A stretch of DNA of 64,000 nt, taken from positions 62,001 to 126,000 of the forward strand of contig NZ_RCNS01000002.1 of assembly GCF_009725995.1 (NCBI RefSeq). The letters run 5' to 3'. The position numbers and the translations under genes were made by a program. Of this stretch, positions 28,302 to 37,983 are shown piece after piece; position 1 is the first letter of the stretch; every line of letters begins with the position of its first letter. Below the pieces are notes generated by a model that did not search any database, was not told the origin of the DNA, and worked only from the letters and a program-made list of their open reading frames with translations. Source of the stretch: Zobellia laminariae (GTDB lineage Bacteria; Bacteroidota; Bacteroidia; Flavobacteriales; Flavobacteriaceae).

Positions 28302-29720
28302 TTAATTAGCAGTTTTTTTCTGAAACGATTTACTAAATACCAAAAACAAAGCGCCACAGAGCAACCATGCAGGTAGTGTTACAAAGGATAGGAATACATC
28401 AAATTGAATTGAAATAAAGTAAAACAATCCAAAACTGATGGCCCACGCCAAGAACACCGACTTGTTGAATTTGATATTCGCTACTTCAGCATAGTTTTTT
28501 ACGATTCCCGCTTGTTTATGGAAAAAGTGCTCAAATACGATTACGGCACCAAAGGGAGCTAAGATAAATCCGTAAAGCGCAACAAATCCGAGTAGCTTCA
28601 TTGCAAAAGCGGGAAACAATCCGGCAATTGTAGCTACGGTGCCGGCTATAATAGTTACCCAAAATGTAGATAACTTAGGCATAATGGCCTGAAAGGCTAA
28701 TCCAGCTCTGTAAATAGTGGGGTTTGCCGTTGTCCATCCCGCTAAAACTACTGCAATAATCCCGAATATTCCAATAGCATTGTTTGCCAGAGGCCCTGGG
28801 GCTACCGGTGGTGCTTCTCCATTAGAAAGAAAAGCTTGCGCCTCGGGCGACTTTAAATAGACGACATAAAGTAGTGCAGCGGCAATCCAAGCCATATAAT
28901 GCCCCACGTACATTCCTGCAGCGGTGGTCCATCCGGCATTTGCTGTTTTCGCGAATCTAAAAACTGATAAATCAGACATACCTACGTGCATAGCGGCATT
29001 AGCAAACCATGACCATATCACTACGTGCCAAAAGGTGTATTTTAATTGTCCGGGAAAGGGTTCTGATCCTTCTCCCCATATATTCCAAAAATCCGTAAAA
29101 CTCTTAACTCCTAGCTGATTTAAAGCAACAATTCCACAGGCTAAAAAGGCAAGTACAATAATGGGAGACATCCAATTTGCAGCCTTGGATACGGTATCAT
29201 ATCCCTTTGAGGCTATCAGTGAAATTACGGCTCCTATGAGTACTACAATAATCACCCAGGTTGCTCCATTAGGCGTGGTGTCGGTTAGTTTTGGCATTTC
29301 CATATCAAAGGGAATACCAACAGCTGTAGCTGATACGGTTATCATGGCACCAGCAAGAAAACAGAATAATATGCCGTTGGCTAGATTATAACCAATGACT
29401 AGCTTTTTACCACAGATTTTTTCAAATTGGTAGTAAAGTGTCAATCTATTTTCAACGGCTATTTTTGCGGTTAGAAACCTCCAGCTTAATACGGCAAGAA
29501 GATTTCCTATCAATAAGCCTACAATCAAATCAAAAGCACTGACACCGGCAGTCAAAAACAACGGGCCAATCATAAATTCGGTTCCTGCAGCATGCTCTCC
29601 GGCATACATTCCTAGAAAGCTTTTCCAGCTTTTTAGTTTTGACGTGGGTACAGCTTCTCTTTCGAATTCGCCACCAACCAATTCTTCAATTAGCTCTTCT
29701 TCGTGATGATTTTGGCTCAT
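28302..29720 (-). CDS. NCS1-type (purine-cytosine permease-like) transporter in the rhamnose operon
   Basis: A 472-residue membrane protein with about 12 hydrophobic segments. Features resemble the nucleobase:cation symporter-1/CodB group: an N-terminal cytoplasmic tail rich in Glu, then YAGEHAAGTEFMIGPLFLTAG, LIGNLLAVLSWRFLTAK, a SKGYDTVSKAANWMSP loop, and a central VVLAGWTTANPTIYRAGLAFQ helix. It is the last gene of the rhamnose operon, 15 bp after the lactate dehydrogenase gene. No RhaT or other obvious sugar permease is present in the operon. It may therefore import L-rhamnose, lactate or a related product rather than a nucleobase; this is inference from position. Confidence 0.85.
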   Translation of the reverse strand: MSQNHHEEELIEELVGGEFEREAVPTSKLKSWKSFLGMYAGEHAAGTEFMIGPLFLTAGVSAFDLIVGLLIGNLLAVLSWRFLTAKIAVENRLTLYYQFEKICGKKLVIGYNLANGILFCFLAGAMITVSATAVGIPFDMEMPKLTDTTPNGATWVIIVVLIGAVISLIASKGYDTVSKAANWMSPIIVLAFLACGIVALNQLGVKSFTDFWNIWGEGSEPFPGQLKYTFWHVVIWSWFANAAMHVGMSDLSVFRFAKTANAGWTTAAGMYVGHYMAWIAAALLYVVYLKSPEAQAFLSNGEAPPVAPGPLANNAIGIFGIIAVVLAGWTTANPTIYRAGLAFQAIMPKLSTFWVTIIAGTVATIAGLFPAFAMKLLGFVALYGFILAPFGAVIVFEHFFHKQAGIVKNYAEVANIKFNKSVFLAWAISFGLFYFISIQFDVFLSFVTLPAWLLCGALFLVFSKSFQKKTAN

Positions 29721-29735
29721 AATGGTGGTGGTTAT

Positions 29736-30884
29736 TTATTTAATAAGATGTTTTGGCAAATCTTCTACACGTTCACAGCACAACTGGTCCATAACCTGTT
29801 TGAACTGTGTTTTTAACATGGATATCGTATGGTCTCCACCATTGTTGCCTAATGCGCCACAACCATAGAGAAAAGATCGCCCCATAAACGTGAATTTCGC
29901 TCCACTAGCCATAGTTCTGGCAATGTCCGGTCCTGAGCGTAACCCACTATCCATCATAATTTCTATCTGGTCTCCATATTTTTCTGTTATTTCAGAAAGT
30001 GAGTTTATTGTAGATTGAGCAGCATCTAGCTGTCTGCCGCCATGATTGGAAACGATAATACCATCAAATCCCATACGAATGGCATCTTGGGTATCTTGTT
30101 CAGAGGCAACTCCTTTGAGGACTAGTTTCCCTTTCCATTTATCACGAATAGGTTTTATCCGTTCTTCGTTTAATCGGCCTGAAAAAGTCTTGTCCATAAA
30201 CTGCCCTAATTGCCTTAAGTTGAGTCCTTCTGGTGTATAGGGTTTTAAGGTTTCAAAAGTGGGTTGGCCATATTTTAATGTGTTCAGTGCCCAGGTGGGT
30301 TTGCCTAAAATTTGTAAAATATTGGTCAACGACATTTTTGGAGGCAAGGCCAATCCATTACGAATATCTCTTGGTCTGTAGCCAAAAGTGGGTACATCAC
30401 AAAGCAATACCAATACGGGACAACCAGCAGCTTCAGCTCTATTGATAATATCGTCTCTTAAAGCATCCTCAGCAGGATTGTACAACTGAAACCATGCATT
30501 GCCCTCGGTCAATTCACTTGCCCGTTCAATACTCATGGTGGTCACCGTACTAAGAATAAAAGGGATGTTATTTTTGAAAGCCGATTTAGCTAAAATCTCT
30601 GGAGAATTGGGCCACATTAGGCCTTGAAGCCCTACAGGAGCGATTCCAAAAGGCGCATCAAACTCCATACCCAATACTTTGGTCTTGGTTGAGCTAACCC
30701 CTTGGTTTCTTAGATATCTAGGTTGTAGTTGCACTTCACGAATTTCTGAAGTGTTTCTAGTAATACTTACATCTTCATTACAGCCACCATCCAAGTATTC
30801 AAAAGCGAATTTAGGTATACGCTTCATAGCTTTGTTTCTCAAATCATCCATTGAAGGGTAAGCCGGGTTGAATTCCTTAGTCAT
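29736..30884 (-). CDS. lldD: FMN-dependent L-lactate dehydrogenase / alpha-hydroxy-acid oxidase
   Basis: A 382-residue TIM-barrel flavoprotein. The N-terminus FEYLDGGCNEDVSI is the family opening. FGIAPVGLQGLMWP, WFQLYNP and LVLLCDVPTFGYRPRDIRNG follow, and the active-site signature VSNHGGRQLDAAQS carries the catalytic His. DSGLRSGPDIARTMA then binds FMN phosphate. It probably oxidises L-lactate to pyruvate at the membrane. In this operon lactate would come from L-lactaldehyde, made by the RhaE aldolase and oxidised by the SDR domain of the same protein, so this enzyme completes the route to pyruvate. It starts 9 bp after the kinase gene. Confidence 0.9.
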   Translation of the reverse strand: MTKEFNPAYPSMDDLRNKAMKRIPKFAFEYLDGGCNEDVSITRNTSEIREVQLQPRYLRNQGVSSTKTKVLGMEFDAPFGIAPVGLQGLMWPNSPEILAKSAFKNNIPFILSTVTTMSIERASELTEGNAWFQLYNPAEDALRDDIINRAEAAGCPVLVLLCDVPTFGYRPRDIRNGLALPPKMSLTNILQILGKPTWALNTLKYGQPTFETLKPYTPEGLNLRQLGQFMDKTFSGRLNEERIKPIRDKWKGKLVLKGVASEQDTQDAIRMGFDGIIVSNHGGRQLDAAQSTINSLSEITEKYGDQIEIMMDSGLRSGPDIARTMASGAKFTFMGRSFLYGCGALGNNGGDHTISMLKTQFKQVMDQLCCERVEDLPKHLIK

Positions 30885-30893
30885 ATCATTGGT

Positions 30894-32267
30894 TTATTTA
30901 AGGATAAATGGACGATGGTTTTTAACAGCGTAATTTTTGTCTAAAAATGTAGCTTCCAATACTACATCAGAAATAACGATTGCGGCGCCCAAGGCAGACC
31001 CCAGAGAAGAATCTGTGGTGCTAAGCTTCATATTCCCCATGTATTGTGAGAGCAATTGAATATAAATTTCATTGTCACTAAAGCCACCATCAACATAAAG
31101 TTGGTTTATTTCAGAATTTCCTATAGCCGCCCTAATACTTTTTTCTTGAAGCAAAACCAATTCCAACATCAATTGATGATAGGCATGCTCAAATTTGTCA
31201 TAAGATATGGTGGTCTCATTGGGCATATCTTCGGAAGACATGGTAGACCATTTGAACATGTGAATAAAATCTTTGTTGATCTCAAAAAAAGTATCTTGAT
31301 TAAATTTCACTTTTTTATGAGCATCAGGAGAGACATTAAAATGGTCGGACAAAGCTTTAACTTGAAGCTTATATTCATTACCCAAAAACAAGCGGGAAAC
31401 TTTTACCGGACTACCGTCAATTCTCATATTGAACAACGAGTCGTTCTCAATATCATCTTCAGTAAGCATTCCTTCATTAAACGGGTTAATTGAAATGCTC
31501 CAGGTTCCCGTAGAAATCAGCAAAAAAGGTTTGGTTACACTTCTGATATACGGAATTAGGGCAGAAGAACTATCGTGGATTCCAGCACCCATTTTAATTG
31601 TTTTTCCCTTGTAATTTATGAGTGCCGTTTTTCTAGAGGAATCAATAGGAGGTAATTTTTTGTCGATTCCTTCTTGATAGACCCATGAATGATAATCCTT
31701 TTTTTCAAAGTCCCATAGCATAGTGTGGCAACCAATGCTGGTATATTCGCTTACTGGAATACCTGTAAATAAATAGCTGAGGTATTGCGGTAGATGAAGG
31801 GAGTGTTTTATTTTTTTAAAAGTTTCTGGCTGGGTATTTTTTAACCAATACAAGTGCATGCCGGTATTTAGCATACCTAATTGCGGAGAGCCTGTTACTC
31901 TTGATAATTCCTTCTCCGGTCCGTAAGCTTTATTAAAAGAAGCAAAAACATCATCTTTTAACGGCTTCATATAATTGTAAAGCGGCGTGAGTGGTTTTCC
32001 GTTTTCATCAATGTGTACCCAGCTTGCTCCGTAACATGAAAAATTTAAAGCTTCAATTTCAAATGTTTCGGAATCGAGCATTTTATCAAAAACCTCTTTT
32101 GCCCATACTTCTAGAGCAGCAAGGTTTTCCGTAGGGTACCCGTCCTCATCTTCAATTTCATAAAAACGATTATATTCACGATGAACTTCTTGAAAATTCT
32201 CGTCAAAAAGAAAGAACTTTTTGTTGGTCCTTCCAATATCAAATACAGCCGTTACTTTAATTTTCAT
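30894..32267 (-). CDS. rhaB: FGGY-family carbohydrate kinase, probable L-rhamnulokinase
   Basis: A 457-residue ASKHA kinase. The N-terminal phosphate-1 loop is VFDIGRTNKKFFLFD, the middle has NFSCYGASWVHID and the substrate region KMGAGIHDSSSALIPY with the catalytic Asp, and the C-terminal adenosine/glycine motif is LYVDGGFSDNEIY, then SSLGSALGAAI. It is divergent from E. coli RhaB but is of the type found with RhaI-type isomerases. It lies 10 bp downstream of rhaI and 9 bp upstream of the lactate dehydrogenase gene. Expected reaction: L-rhamnulose plus ATP to L-rhamnulose 1-phosphate. L-fuculose cannot be excluded from sequence alone. Confidence 0.83.
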   Translation of the reverse strand: MKIKVTAVFDIGRTNKKFFLFDENFQEVHREYNRFYEIEDEDGYPTENLAALEVWAKEVFDKMLDSETFEIEALNFSCYGASWVHIDENGKPLTPLYNYMKPLKDDVFASFNKAYGPEKELSRVTGSPQLGMLNTGMHLYWLKNTQPETFKKIKHSLHLPQYLSYLFTGIPVSEYTSIGCHTMLWDFEKKDYHSWVYQEGIDKKLPPIDSSRKTALINYKGKTIKMGAGIHDSSSALIPYIRSVTKPFLLISTGTWSISINPFNEGMLTEDDIENDSLFNMRIDGSPVKVSRLFLGNEYKLQVKALSDHFNVSPDAHKKVKFNQDTFFEINKDFIHMFKWSTMSSEDMPNETTISYDKFEHAYHQLMLELVLLQEKSIRAAIGNSEINQLYVDGGFSDNEIYIQLLSQYMGNMKLSTTDSSLGSALGAAIVISDVVLEATFLDKNYAVKNHRPFILK

Positions 32268-32277
32268 GGTATTGTAA

Positions 32278-33558
32278 TTATAGTCCGGATGCTACTGAAT
32301 TAGCACCTCTTTCCTTAATTAAATTCTCTCTTACTTTTAAAGACCTATAAGCATCTATTGGACTTAAAGCACCACCTCTGTTCAACCTTGCTTTTTGCAA
32401 CAACGGTCTAACATCTGTACGATAAGCATCTTGGAGAATCTCTTGACATTTTACAACATCATGGTTCAGTTGTGCTTTAAGTAATAGTTTTTGATCTACA
32501 AGTAAAGCTTTTGCATGTGCTTCTTGTATAGCCTCTAAAGATTGAATTAAATCTTCTAATGGGTCTTTTATATTATGACTGGCATCTATCATCCAAGCTG
32601 GGTATGGATTCTGTGGATTATTTTCCATTCCATAAACCAATGCGTTGAAAATCAAAAATAGAGCATAAGGTTTAACACTGCCAACGGTAAGGTCATCATC
32701 ACCATATTTACTATCATTAAAATGGAATCCGCCTAGCTTTCCTTTTAACATTAAAGTTGAAACTATTTGTTCAATATTAGTGTTAGGAAGGTGGTGTCCT
32801 AAATCTACTAAAGTATACGCTTTTTCTCCACAAGCATTAGCCAGCATAAATGAAGTTCCCCAATCTTGGATTACCGTACTGTAGAAATTGGGCTCGTAAG
32901 GCTTATATTCAATGAACATTTTCCAGTCCTCGGGAAGTGTTTTGTATATGTTCTTTAAGCTATCTTCTGTATTTTGTAATGCCGATTGAAAATTAGTTTG
33001 CCCAGGGAAGTTAGAACCGTCTGCCAACCAAACCGTTAAGCTTTTTGAACCTAATTTTTCTCCAATCTTAACTACTTCAATGTTATGTGTAACAGCCTGT
33101 TCACGAGCAGATTTGCTCGTATTACTTAAAGAGCCAAACTTATAACTCTCCTTACTGTTCTTTTGATCCTGAAAAGTGTTGGAATTCACGGCATCAAATA
33201 AGATGTCATGAGAGTTTGCCAAATCTTTGATGGCATTATAATCCGTTGGAACATCCCATGGAATATGCAATGATATAGCGCCCGCAGTTTGTGTGAGTGA
33301 ATGAATCAATCCAACGTCATCAATTTTTAGCTCTAGACTTGAGGGCTCACCCTGAAATCCAAAACGTCCGAACCTCGTACCACCTGCACCCAATGCCCAA
33401 CTTGGTATGGCTACCTGAAAATCCTGTAATTTTTTAACTATGGCATTAACATCTTTTCCTTTTTTGGTAAGGGTATATCCTAAAAAATCATAATGCTGAT
33501 TATGCTCGGTGATTCCTTTTTTGTTGGTGTCACCAAGTTGGTTTTTATCTATTCTCAT
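32278..33558 (-). CDS. rhaI: L-rhamnose isomerase, RhaI type
   Basis: 426 residues from the ATG at 33558 (MRIDKNQLGD); an upstream ATG at 33606 would add 16 residues. It is a TIM-barrel metal enzyme of the Pseudomonas stutzeri-like RhaI group rather than E. coli RhaA. Visible active-site pieces are ISLHIPWDVP, VWLADGSNFPGQ, MFIEYKPYEP with a metal-ligand Glu, YTLVDLGHHLP (Asp, His), GGFHFNDSKYGDDD (His, Asp) and WMIDASHN. It converts L-rhamnose to L-rhamnulose. It is second in the operon, 82 bp after the rhaEW stop. Confidence 0.9.
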   Translation of the reverse strand: MRIDKNQLGDTNKKGITEHNQHYDFLGYTLTKKGKDVNAIVKKLQDFQVAIPSWALGAGGTRFGRFGFQGEPSSLELKIDDVGLIHSLTQTAGAISLHIPWDVPTDYNAIKDLANSHDILFDAVNSNTFQDQKNSKESYKFGSLSNTSKSAREQAVTHNIEVVKIGEKLGSKSLTVWLADGSNFPGQTNFQSALQNTEDSLKNIYKTLPEDWKMFIEYKPYEPNFYSTVIQDWGTSFMLANACGEKAYTLVDLGHHLPNTNIEQIVSTLMLKGKLGGFHFNDSKYGDDDLTVGSVKPYALFLIFNALVYGMENNPQNPYPAWMIDASHNIKDPLEDLIQSLEAIQEAHAKALLVDQKLLLKAQLNHDVVKCQEILQDAYRTDVRPLLQKARLNRGGALSPIDAYRSLKVRENLIKERGANSVASGL

Positions 33559-33640
33559 AAAGTTCTTGATTTTGGAAAAATACTTCCATGAACCAATCCG
33601 ATCCATGGAAGTAAAAACAAACTAACTAACTCAGAACTAA

Positions 33641-35746
33641 CTATCGTACAAATGCATTGGCCATACCGCCATCTACATTAATAATATTTCCTGTTGTCTT
33701 GTTCAATACACCAACACAGGCAAAGACCCCATCGGCAATATCTTTAGGATAAATAATTTCATTTAAAAGGTTGCGCTTTGCGTAATGGGCAGGAAGCTCT
33801 TCAACTGTAATTCCGTATGCTTTAGCACGACCTTCGGCCCAATCACCTTCCCATATTTTGCTACCAACAATAACCCCATCAGGATTAACTGTATTCACAC
33901 GTATTTTATCACCGCCTAATTCTGCAGCTAATAAACGAGCCATGTGTTGTTGAGCAGCTTTTGCTGTTCCATAAGCTACATTATTTGGACCTGAAACCAA
34001 ACCATTTTTACTAGCAATGCTGATAAAATCACCACCTAGGCTTTGTTTACGCATTACAGCTACTGCTTGTTTCGCTAGTTCAAATTGCCCTTTTACAAGA
34101 ACGTTCTGAAGAATATCCCAATCTTTCTCCGTAGTATCTTCTAAAGGTTTGGAAATGGCAAGACCGGCACTATGTACAACGATGTCTACACCACCAAAAT
34201 CTAAACATGCCTTTTTATAAGCATCCACTACCGATTCACTTTTTGTTACATCACAAACGGCATAGCTAGCAGTGTCTCTAGCATATGTGGCAACGCCTTC
34301 TTTGAGCCTGTCTTCAGCAATGTCAGTCAATACCACATTAGCACCTTCTTCGGCCAATTTATCGGCAATTGCTTTGCCAATACCACCACCTGCACCGGTA
34401 ACCAAAGCTACCTTACGGGATAAAGGTTTTTCTTTTGGCATTCGTTGTAGTTTTGCTTCTTCCAGCAACCAATATTCAATATCAAAAGCTTCTTGTCTTG
34501 GCAATGATGTGTATTCCGTAATAGCTTCTGCTCCACGCATTACGTTAATGGCATTTACGTAGAATTCATTGGCAACACGTGTGGTCTGCTTATTTTTTGC
34601 AAAGCTGAACATACCTACGCCTGGGTAGATAATTATAACCGGACTGGCATCTCTAACGCCAGGGCTATTAGCACGTTTATGGTTGTCATAATAGGATTGA
34701 TATTCCTTTCTGTACTGTTCAAAATCAGGGCGTAATTTGGCAAGAACGGCTTCCGTATCAGAAAGGTCTTCTTTAGCATCTAATTTTAATACTAAAGGCT
34801 GAATTTTAGTTCTCAAAAAGTGATCAGGACAAGAGGTGCCCATAGGCGCCAAACGTTCTAAATCATTACTGTTAATGTACTCAAGAACAACATCACTATC
34901 ATTAAAATGACCTATCATTCTATTTTCAGAAGAACATAGTCCTCTTAACATAGGCATAAGTTGAGCTGCTTTTTCCAAACGCTCCTCTTTTGCAAGACTT
35001 TCTATTTTTTGGCCACCAAATACACTTCCGTTTTCCGCAATCTTTTTTTCTATATATTCAGAAGCAGTTTCAATAACTTCAAGACTGTTCATATAACATT
35101 CATGAGAAGTGTCTCCCCAAGTAAAAAGTCCGTGGCTACCTAAAACTATCCCACGAATTACTGGGTTATCGTTCAAACATTTTTCCAGTTGAAGCCCCAA
35201 ATCAAAACCTGGTCTTTGCCAAGGTACCCAGCCCATTGTATCTCCCCAAATCTCTTTGGTAACCTTCTCGCTATCCTTTGCTGCGGCAATCGCTATTAAA
35301 GCATCTGGATGTAGGTGGTCAATATGTTTAAATGGTAGTAAACCGTGCAATGGGGTATCTATAGAAGGGGCTTTACTGTCCAGGTCATAAATACAATGGT
35401 TAAAAAGACCCACCATGCGGTCTTCGTCTTCTAAACCACCGTAAACATTCTTTAAATTTCTTAATCGTTCGGTATAAAGACCTGCTATGCCAGCTTTGGT
35501 CAACGTACCAATATCTCCACCAGAACCTTTGATCCACATTACTTCCACATCCTCATTGGTCAATGGATCTTTTTCAATGGTTTTGCAACTCGTATTTCCA
35601 CCACCATAATTCGTTATTCTTAAATCTGCTCCAAGAATATTTGAGCGATAAAGAAATAAAGCTACTTGGTCATCACCTAGATCTGCTGCTTTCTTTTCAT
35701 CCCAAAGATGATTTACATACTTGAATTGTTGTGTTGTATTTTTCAT
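33641..35746 (-). CDS. rhaEW: Bifunctional L-rhamnulose-1-phosphate aldolase / short-chain dehydrogenase (RhaEW type)
   Basis: About 701 residues from the ATG at 35746; the ATG at 35773 is less likely because the operator-linked -7 box (35778-35771) overlaps it, putting it upstream of the expected transcription start. The N-terminal half is a class II aldolase: NYGGGNTSCK, WIKGSGGDIGT, DTPLHGLLPFKHIDHLHPDA with zinc His residues, and VLGSHGLFTWG. The C-terminal SDR has V-T-G-A-G-G-G-I-G-K-A, a Ser in SIASKNG, Y-G-T-A-K as Y-x-x-x-K, and NVDGG at the end. In characterised RhaEW proteins the aldolase makes DHAP and L-lactaldehyde and the SDR oxidises lactaldehyde to lactate. It is the first gene of the rhamnose operon; its promoter and operator lie just upstream. 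Confidence 0.92.
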   Translation of the reverse strand: MKNTTQQFKYVNHLWDEKKAADLGDDQVALFLYRSNILGADLRITNYGGGNTSCKTIEKDPLTNEDVEVMWIKGSGGDIGTLTKAGIAGLYTERLRNLKNVYGGLEDEDRMVGLFNHCIYDLDSKAPSIDTPLHGLLPFKHIDHLHPDALIAIAAAKDSEKVTKEIWGDTMGWVPWQRPGFDLGLQLEKCLNDNPVIRGIVLGSHGLFTWGDTSHECYMNSLEVIETASEYIEKKIAENGSVFGGQKIESLAKEERLEKAAQLMPMLRGLCSSENRMIGHFNDSDVVLEYINSNDLERLAPMGTSCPDHFLRTKIQPLVLKLDAKEDLSDTEAVLAKLRPDFEQYRKEYQSYYDNHKRANSPGVRDASPVIIIYPGVGMFSFAKNKQTTRVANEFYVNAINVMRGAEAITEYTSLPRQEAFDIEYWLLEEAKLQRMPKEKPLSRKVALVTGAGGGIGKAIADKLAEEGANVVLTDIAEDRLKEGVATYARDTASYAVCDVTKSESVVDAYKKACLDFGGVDIVVHSAGLAISKPLEDTTEKDWDILQNVLVKGQFELAKQAVAVMRKQSLGGDFISIASKNGLVSGPNNVAYGTAKAAQQHMARLLAAELGGDKIRVNTVNPDGVIVGSKIWEGDWAEGRAKAYGITVEELPAHYAKRNLLNEIIYPKDIADGVFACVGVLNKTTGNIINVDGGMANAFVR

Positions 35747-35770
35747 TTGAAGGGTTATTACGTTTGATAA

Positions 35771-35815
35771 CAAAAGTATATGATGAAATAAAGCTTTGTG
35801 TCCTGTACTGTACCG
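35771..35815 (-). promoter_or_regulatory. Rhamnose-regulon operator and promoter of the rhaEW operon
   Basis: On the - strand the motif CGGTA-CAGTA-CAGGA-CA runs from 35815 to 35799 and the box TACTTTTG from 35778 to 35771. The 13-bp core begins 33 bp before the box. It sits between the rhaEW start and the divergent GntR gene and is the best dyad of the set (GTaCaGT|ACaGgAC). A separate palindrome GGTAAATTACC (35846-35856) lies closer to the regulator gene. Confidence 0.8.
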
Positions 35816-35924
35816 CTTAGGTAAAAAATAAATATGTGTATTTTGGGTAAATTACCAAATTACATCTTTACTATTGTGGTATTATATGGCCATTGAAATT
35901 GAAAAAAAATAAAGACTTCAGCTG

Positions 35925-36971
35925 ATGAATATATTTAATTTTATTAAAATAAACGAGAACTCAAGAGTACCCAAATATAGACAGATTGTGGACTCGATTA
36001 TCTATAATATCTCTGCTGGAAATCTAAAGATGGATGATAAAATTCCGTCCATAAATATGTTTAGTGAAGAGTACCTTCTTTCTAGGGATACGGTAGAAAA
36101 AGCCTATAGTATTCTAAGGGAGCGAAAAGTTATTATTTCTATAAGAGGTAAGGGTTATTATATAGCACGAACCAAATTAATTTCAAAAGTCAATATCCTT
36201 TTCCTAATCAATAAATTGAGTTCGTACAAGATGCGGATTTATAATTCTTTTATAGAAAGTATTGGAGGAACGGCACACACCAATCTTTTCATTTACCATT
36301 GCGAAGAAGAGCTTTTTCTTAACCTTCTGGAAAAAAATAGAAACGCATATGACTACTATGTAATCATGCCTCATTTTAAAACTGAAAAACTAAAACATAC
36401 CAGCAATACTCCGGAAGTTATTAAGGCGATAGATCAAATTCCAAAGGAGAAATTAATCATAATGGATAATCCTGTTGCCGAAATTAAAGGGAACTATATT
36501 GAAATTTATCAGGATTTTGAGAACGATATTTATAATGCATTAAAAGAAGGTTATGGTAAGATTTCTAAATATGAAAAACTAATCATTACGTACCCTGAAG
36601 AATCTGTTTATCCTTATCCTAAAAGAATTTTACACGGATTCAGGAAGTTTTGCAGTGAGCATAATATAGATTTTGAAGTGCTGGACGAAATCTATGATGA
36701 TATGATTTTGAAAAAAGGCGATTTGTTTATAACCATAAATGAGTCGGATTTGGTGAATCTCGTCAACCAAATACGGAACCAGGAATTTGAGCTAGGAAAT
36801 GATATAGGTGTAATTTCCTATAACGATACGCCTCTAAAACAATTACTGGGAATTACATGTATCTCAACAGATTTTAAAGCGATGGGAGAAACAACGGCCC
36901 GAATGATTATGGACAAGAAAAAAGGGAAAGTAAAAAACCCATTTCATTTTATCGACAGAAATTCAATTTAA
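35925..36971 (+). CDS. GntR-family transcriptional regulator with LacI-like sensor domain, probable rhamnose regulator
   Basis: A 348-residue protein. The N-terminal winged helix (about residues 15-80) shows SRVPKYRQIVDSIIYNISAG, then DKIPSINMFSEEYLLSRDTVEKAY and a wing at ISIRGKGYYIA, all typical of GntR. The C-terminal part (about 85-345) is a periplasmic-binding-protein-like sensor: KVNILFLINKLSSYKMRIYN, a YYVIMPHFK strand, KLIIMDNP, GDLFITINESDLVNLVNQI and the LacI-like ending DIGVISYNDTPLKQLL. The domain order matches FucR-type regulators of Bacteroidota. It is divergent from the rhamnose operon, with the shared operator in between, so a rhamnose-pathway intermediate is the expected ligand (inference). 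Confidence 0.88.
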   Translation: MNIFNFIKINENSRVPKYRQIVDSIIYNISAGNLKMDDKIPSINMFSEEYLLSRDTVEKAYSILRERKVIISIRGKGYYIARTKLISKVNILFLINKLSSYKMRIYNSFIESIGGTAHTNLFIYHCEEELFLNLLEKNRNAYDYYVIMPHFKTEKLKHTSNTPEVIKAIDQIPKEKLIIMDNPVAEIKGNYIEIYQDFENDIYNALKEGYGKISKYEKLIITYPEESVYPYPKRILHGFRKFCSEHNIDFEVLDEIYDDMILKKGDLFITINESDLVNLVNQIRNQEFELGNDIGVISYNDTPLKQLLGITCISTDFKAMGETTARMIMDKKKGKVKNPFHFIDRNSI

Positions 36972-36995
36972 TCAGATTCGCTATTCAAAAATTGT

Positions 36996-37907
36996 TTAGA
37001 GGTAACCCAAGTATTCTATTCTGTCAAGGTTTTTATGAGTTCTTTGTTCGTAAAGTTCATAAATAAGACCATCTTTTAATCCCACTTTGGGTACAAGAAT
37101 TTGGTCACTTCCCATTTCTTTTAGTACCCTTAAATATATTTCTGAAGCAGGAATGATAACATCTGCCCTGTCCGGATTCATCTTTAAAATAGACATGCGT
37201 TGTTCGTAAGTGAACTCACTTACATAGGCTCGCAATGCCTTCAATTCAGCAAAAGAAATTGCCATATTTGAAGCCTTATTGGCCAGTCCGTAGAGCTTGT
37301 TAATGTTACCGCCAGTACCAATGCCAACTATATTTTTTGATTTATAAAAACTTGTGGTATGAAGCCATTCTTTCATTGAAGCGAAAACCGCCGCACGTTC
37401 TTTTGCGGTTAATTGTCTTACTGATCCTATCTTAAAAGATTTACTCTGTATAAGTTTACCGCCTTCTAGTAAATTAAGTTCTGTACTACCGCCACCCACA
37501 TCAATATGCACATACTTTCTATTCTGTAACGTAGGCTTAATGGCTTTGTTTAGAATGCTCGCCTCCTTCTTGCCGCTAATGACATTGATTTTCATACCAA
37601 CATCTTTCAGGATTTGATTGCTAACCTCCTTTCCATTACTAGCTTCTCGCATAGCGGAAGTGGCAACGGCATAGTAATCTTCCACTTCGTAGAGGTCTAT
37701 TAAATGTTTGAAAGTGCTCATTAGCTTAACAAACTTCTCTTTTGTAGGCTGTGATATTTCTCCTTTAGAAAATACATCGTGGCCCAATCGCAAAGGGAAT
37801 CGTAATAATTGAAGGTTCTTAAAGCTGACTAAATCATCTTCTTCGTAAACCTTCACAACCTGTAACCGTATGGCATTAGACCCAATATCTATTGATGCTA
37901 GTTTCAT
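36996..37907 (-). CDS. Ppx/GppA phosphatase family protein (exopolyphosphatase)
   Basis: A 303-residue ASKHA protein. The N-terminal loop is LASIDIGSNAIRLQVV, the second domain begins with YVHIDVGGGSTELNLLEGG (phosphate-binding glycines), and NIVGIGTGGNINKLYGLA and MNPDRADVIIPASEIY are family hallmarks. It lacks the C-terminal HD-like domain of E. coli Ppx, as usual for short forms. Expected to hydrolyse polyphosphate or pppGpp. It is convergent with the GntR gene and not linked functionally to the rhamnose locus. Confidence 0.9.
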   Translation of the reverse strand: MKLASIDIGSNAIRLQVVKVYEEDDLVSFKNLQLLRFPLRLGHDVFSKGEISQPTKEKFVKLMSTFKHLIDLYEVEDYYAVATSAMREASNGKEVSNQILKDVGMKINVISGKKEASILNKAIKPTLQNRKYVHIDVGGGSTELNLLEGGKLIQSKSFKIGSVRQLTAKERAAVFASMKEWLHTTSFYKSKNIVGIGTGGNINKLYGLANKASNMAISFAELKALRAYVSEFTYEQRMSILKMNPDRADVIIPASEIYLRVLKEMGSDQILVPKVGLKDGLIYELYEQRTHKNLDRIEYLGYL

Positions 37908-37983
37908 TTAAAATAAATTTGGTTTTATCCTCTTAAAAGTATTTTTGATTTCCTATCAAACCCTTTTGTGTTATCCTGTGGAA

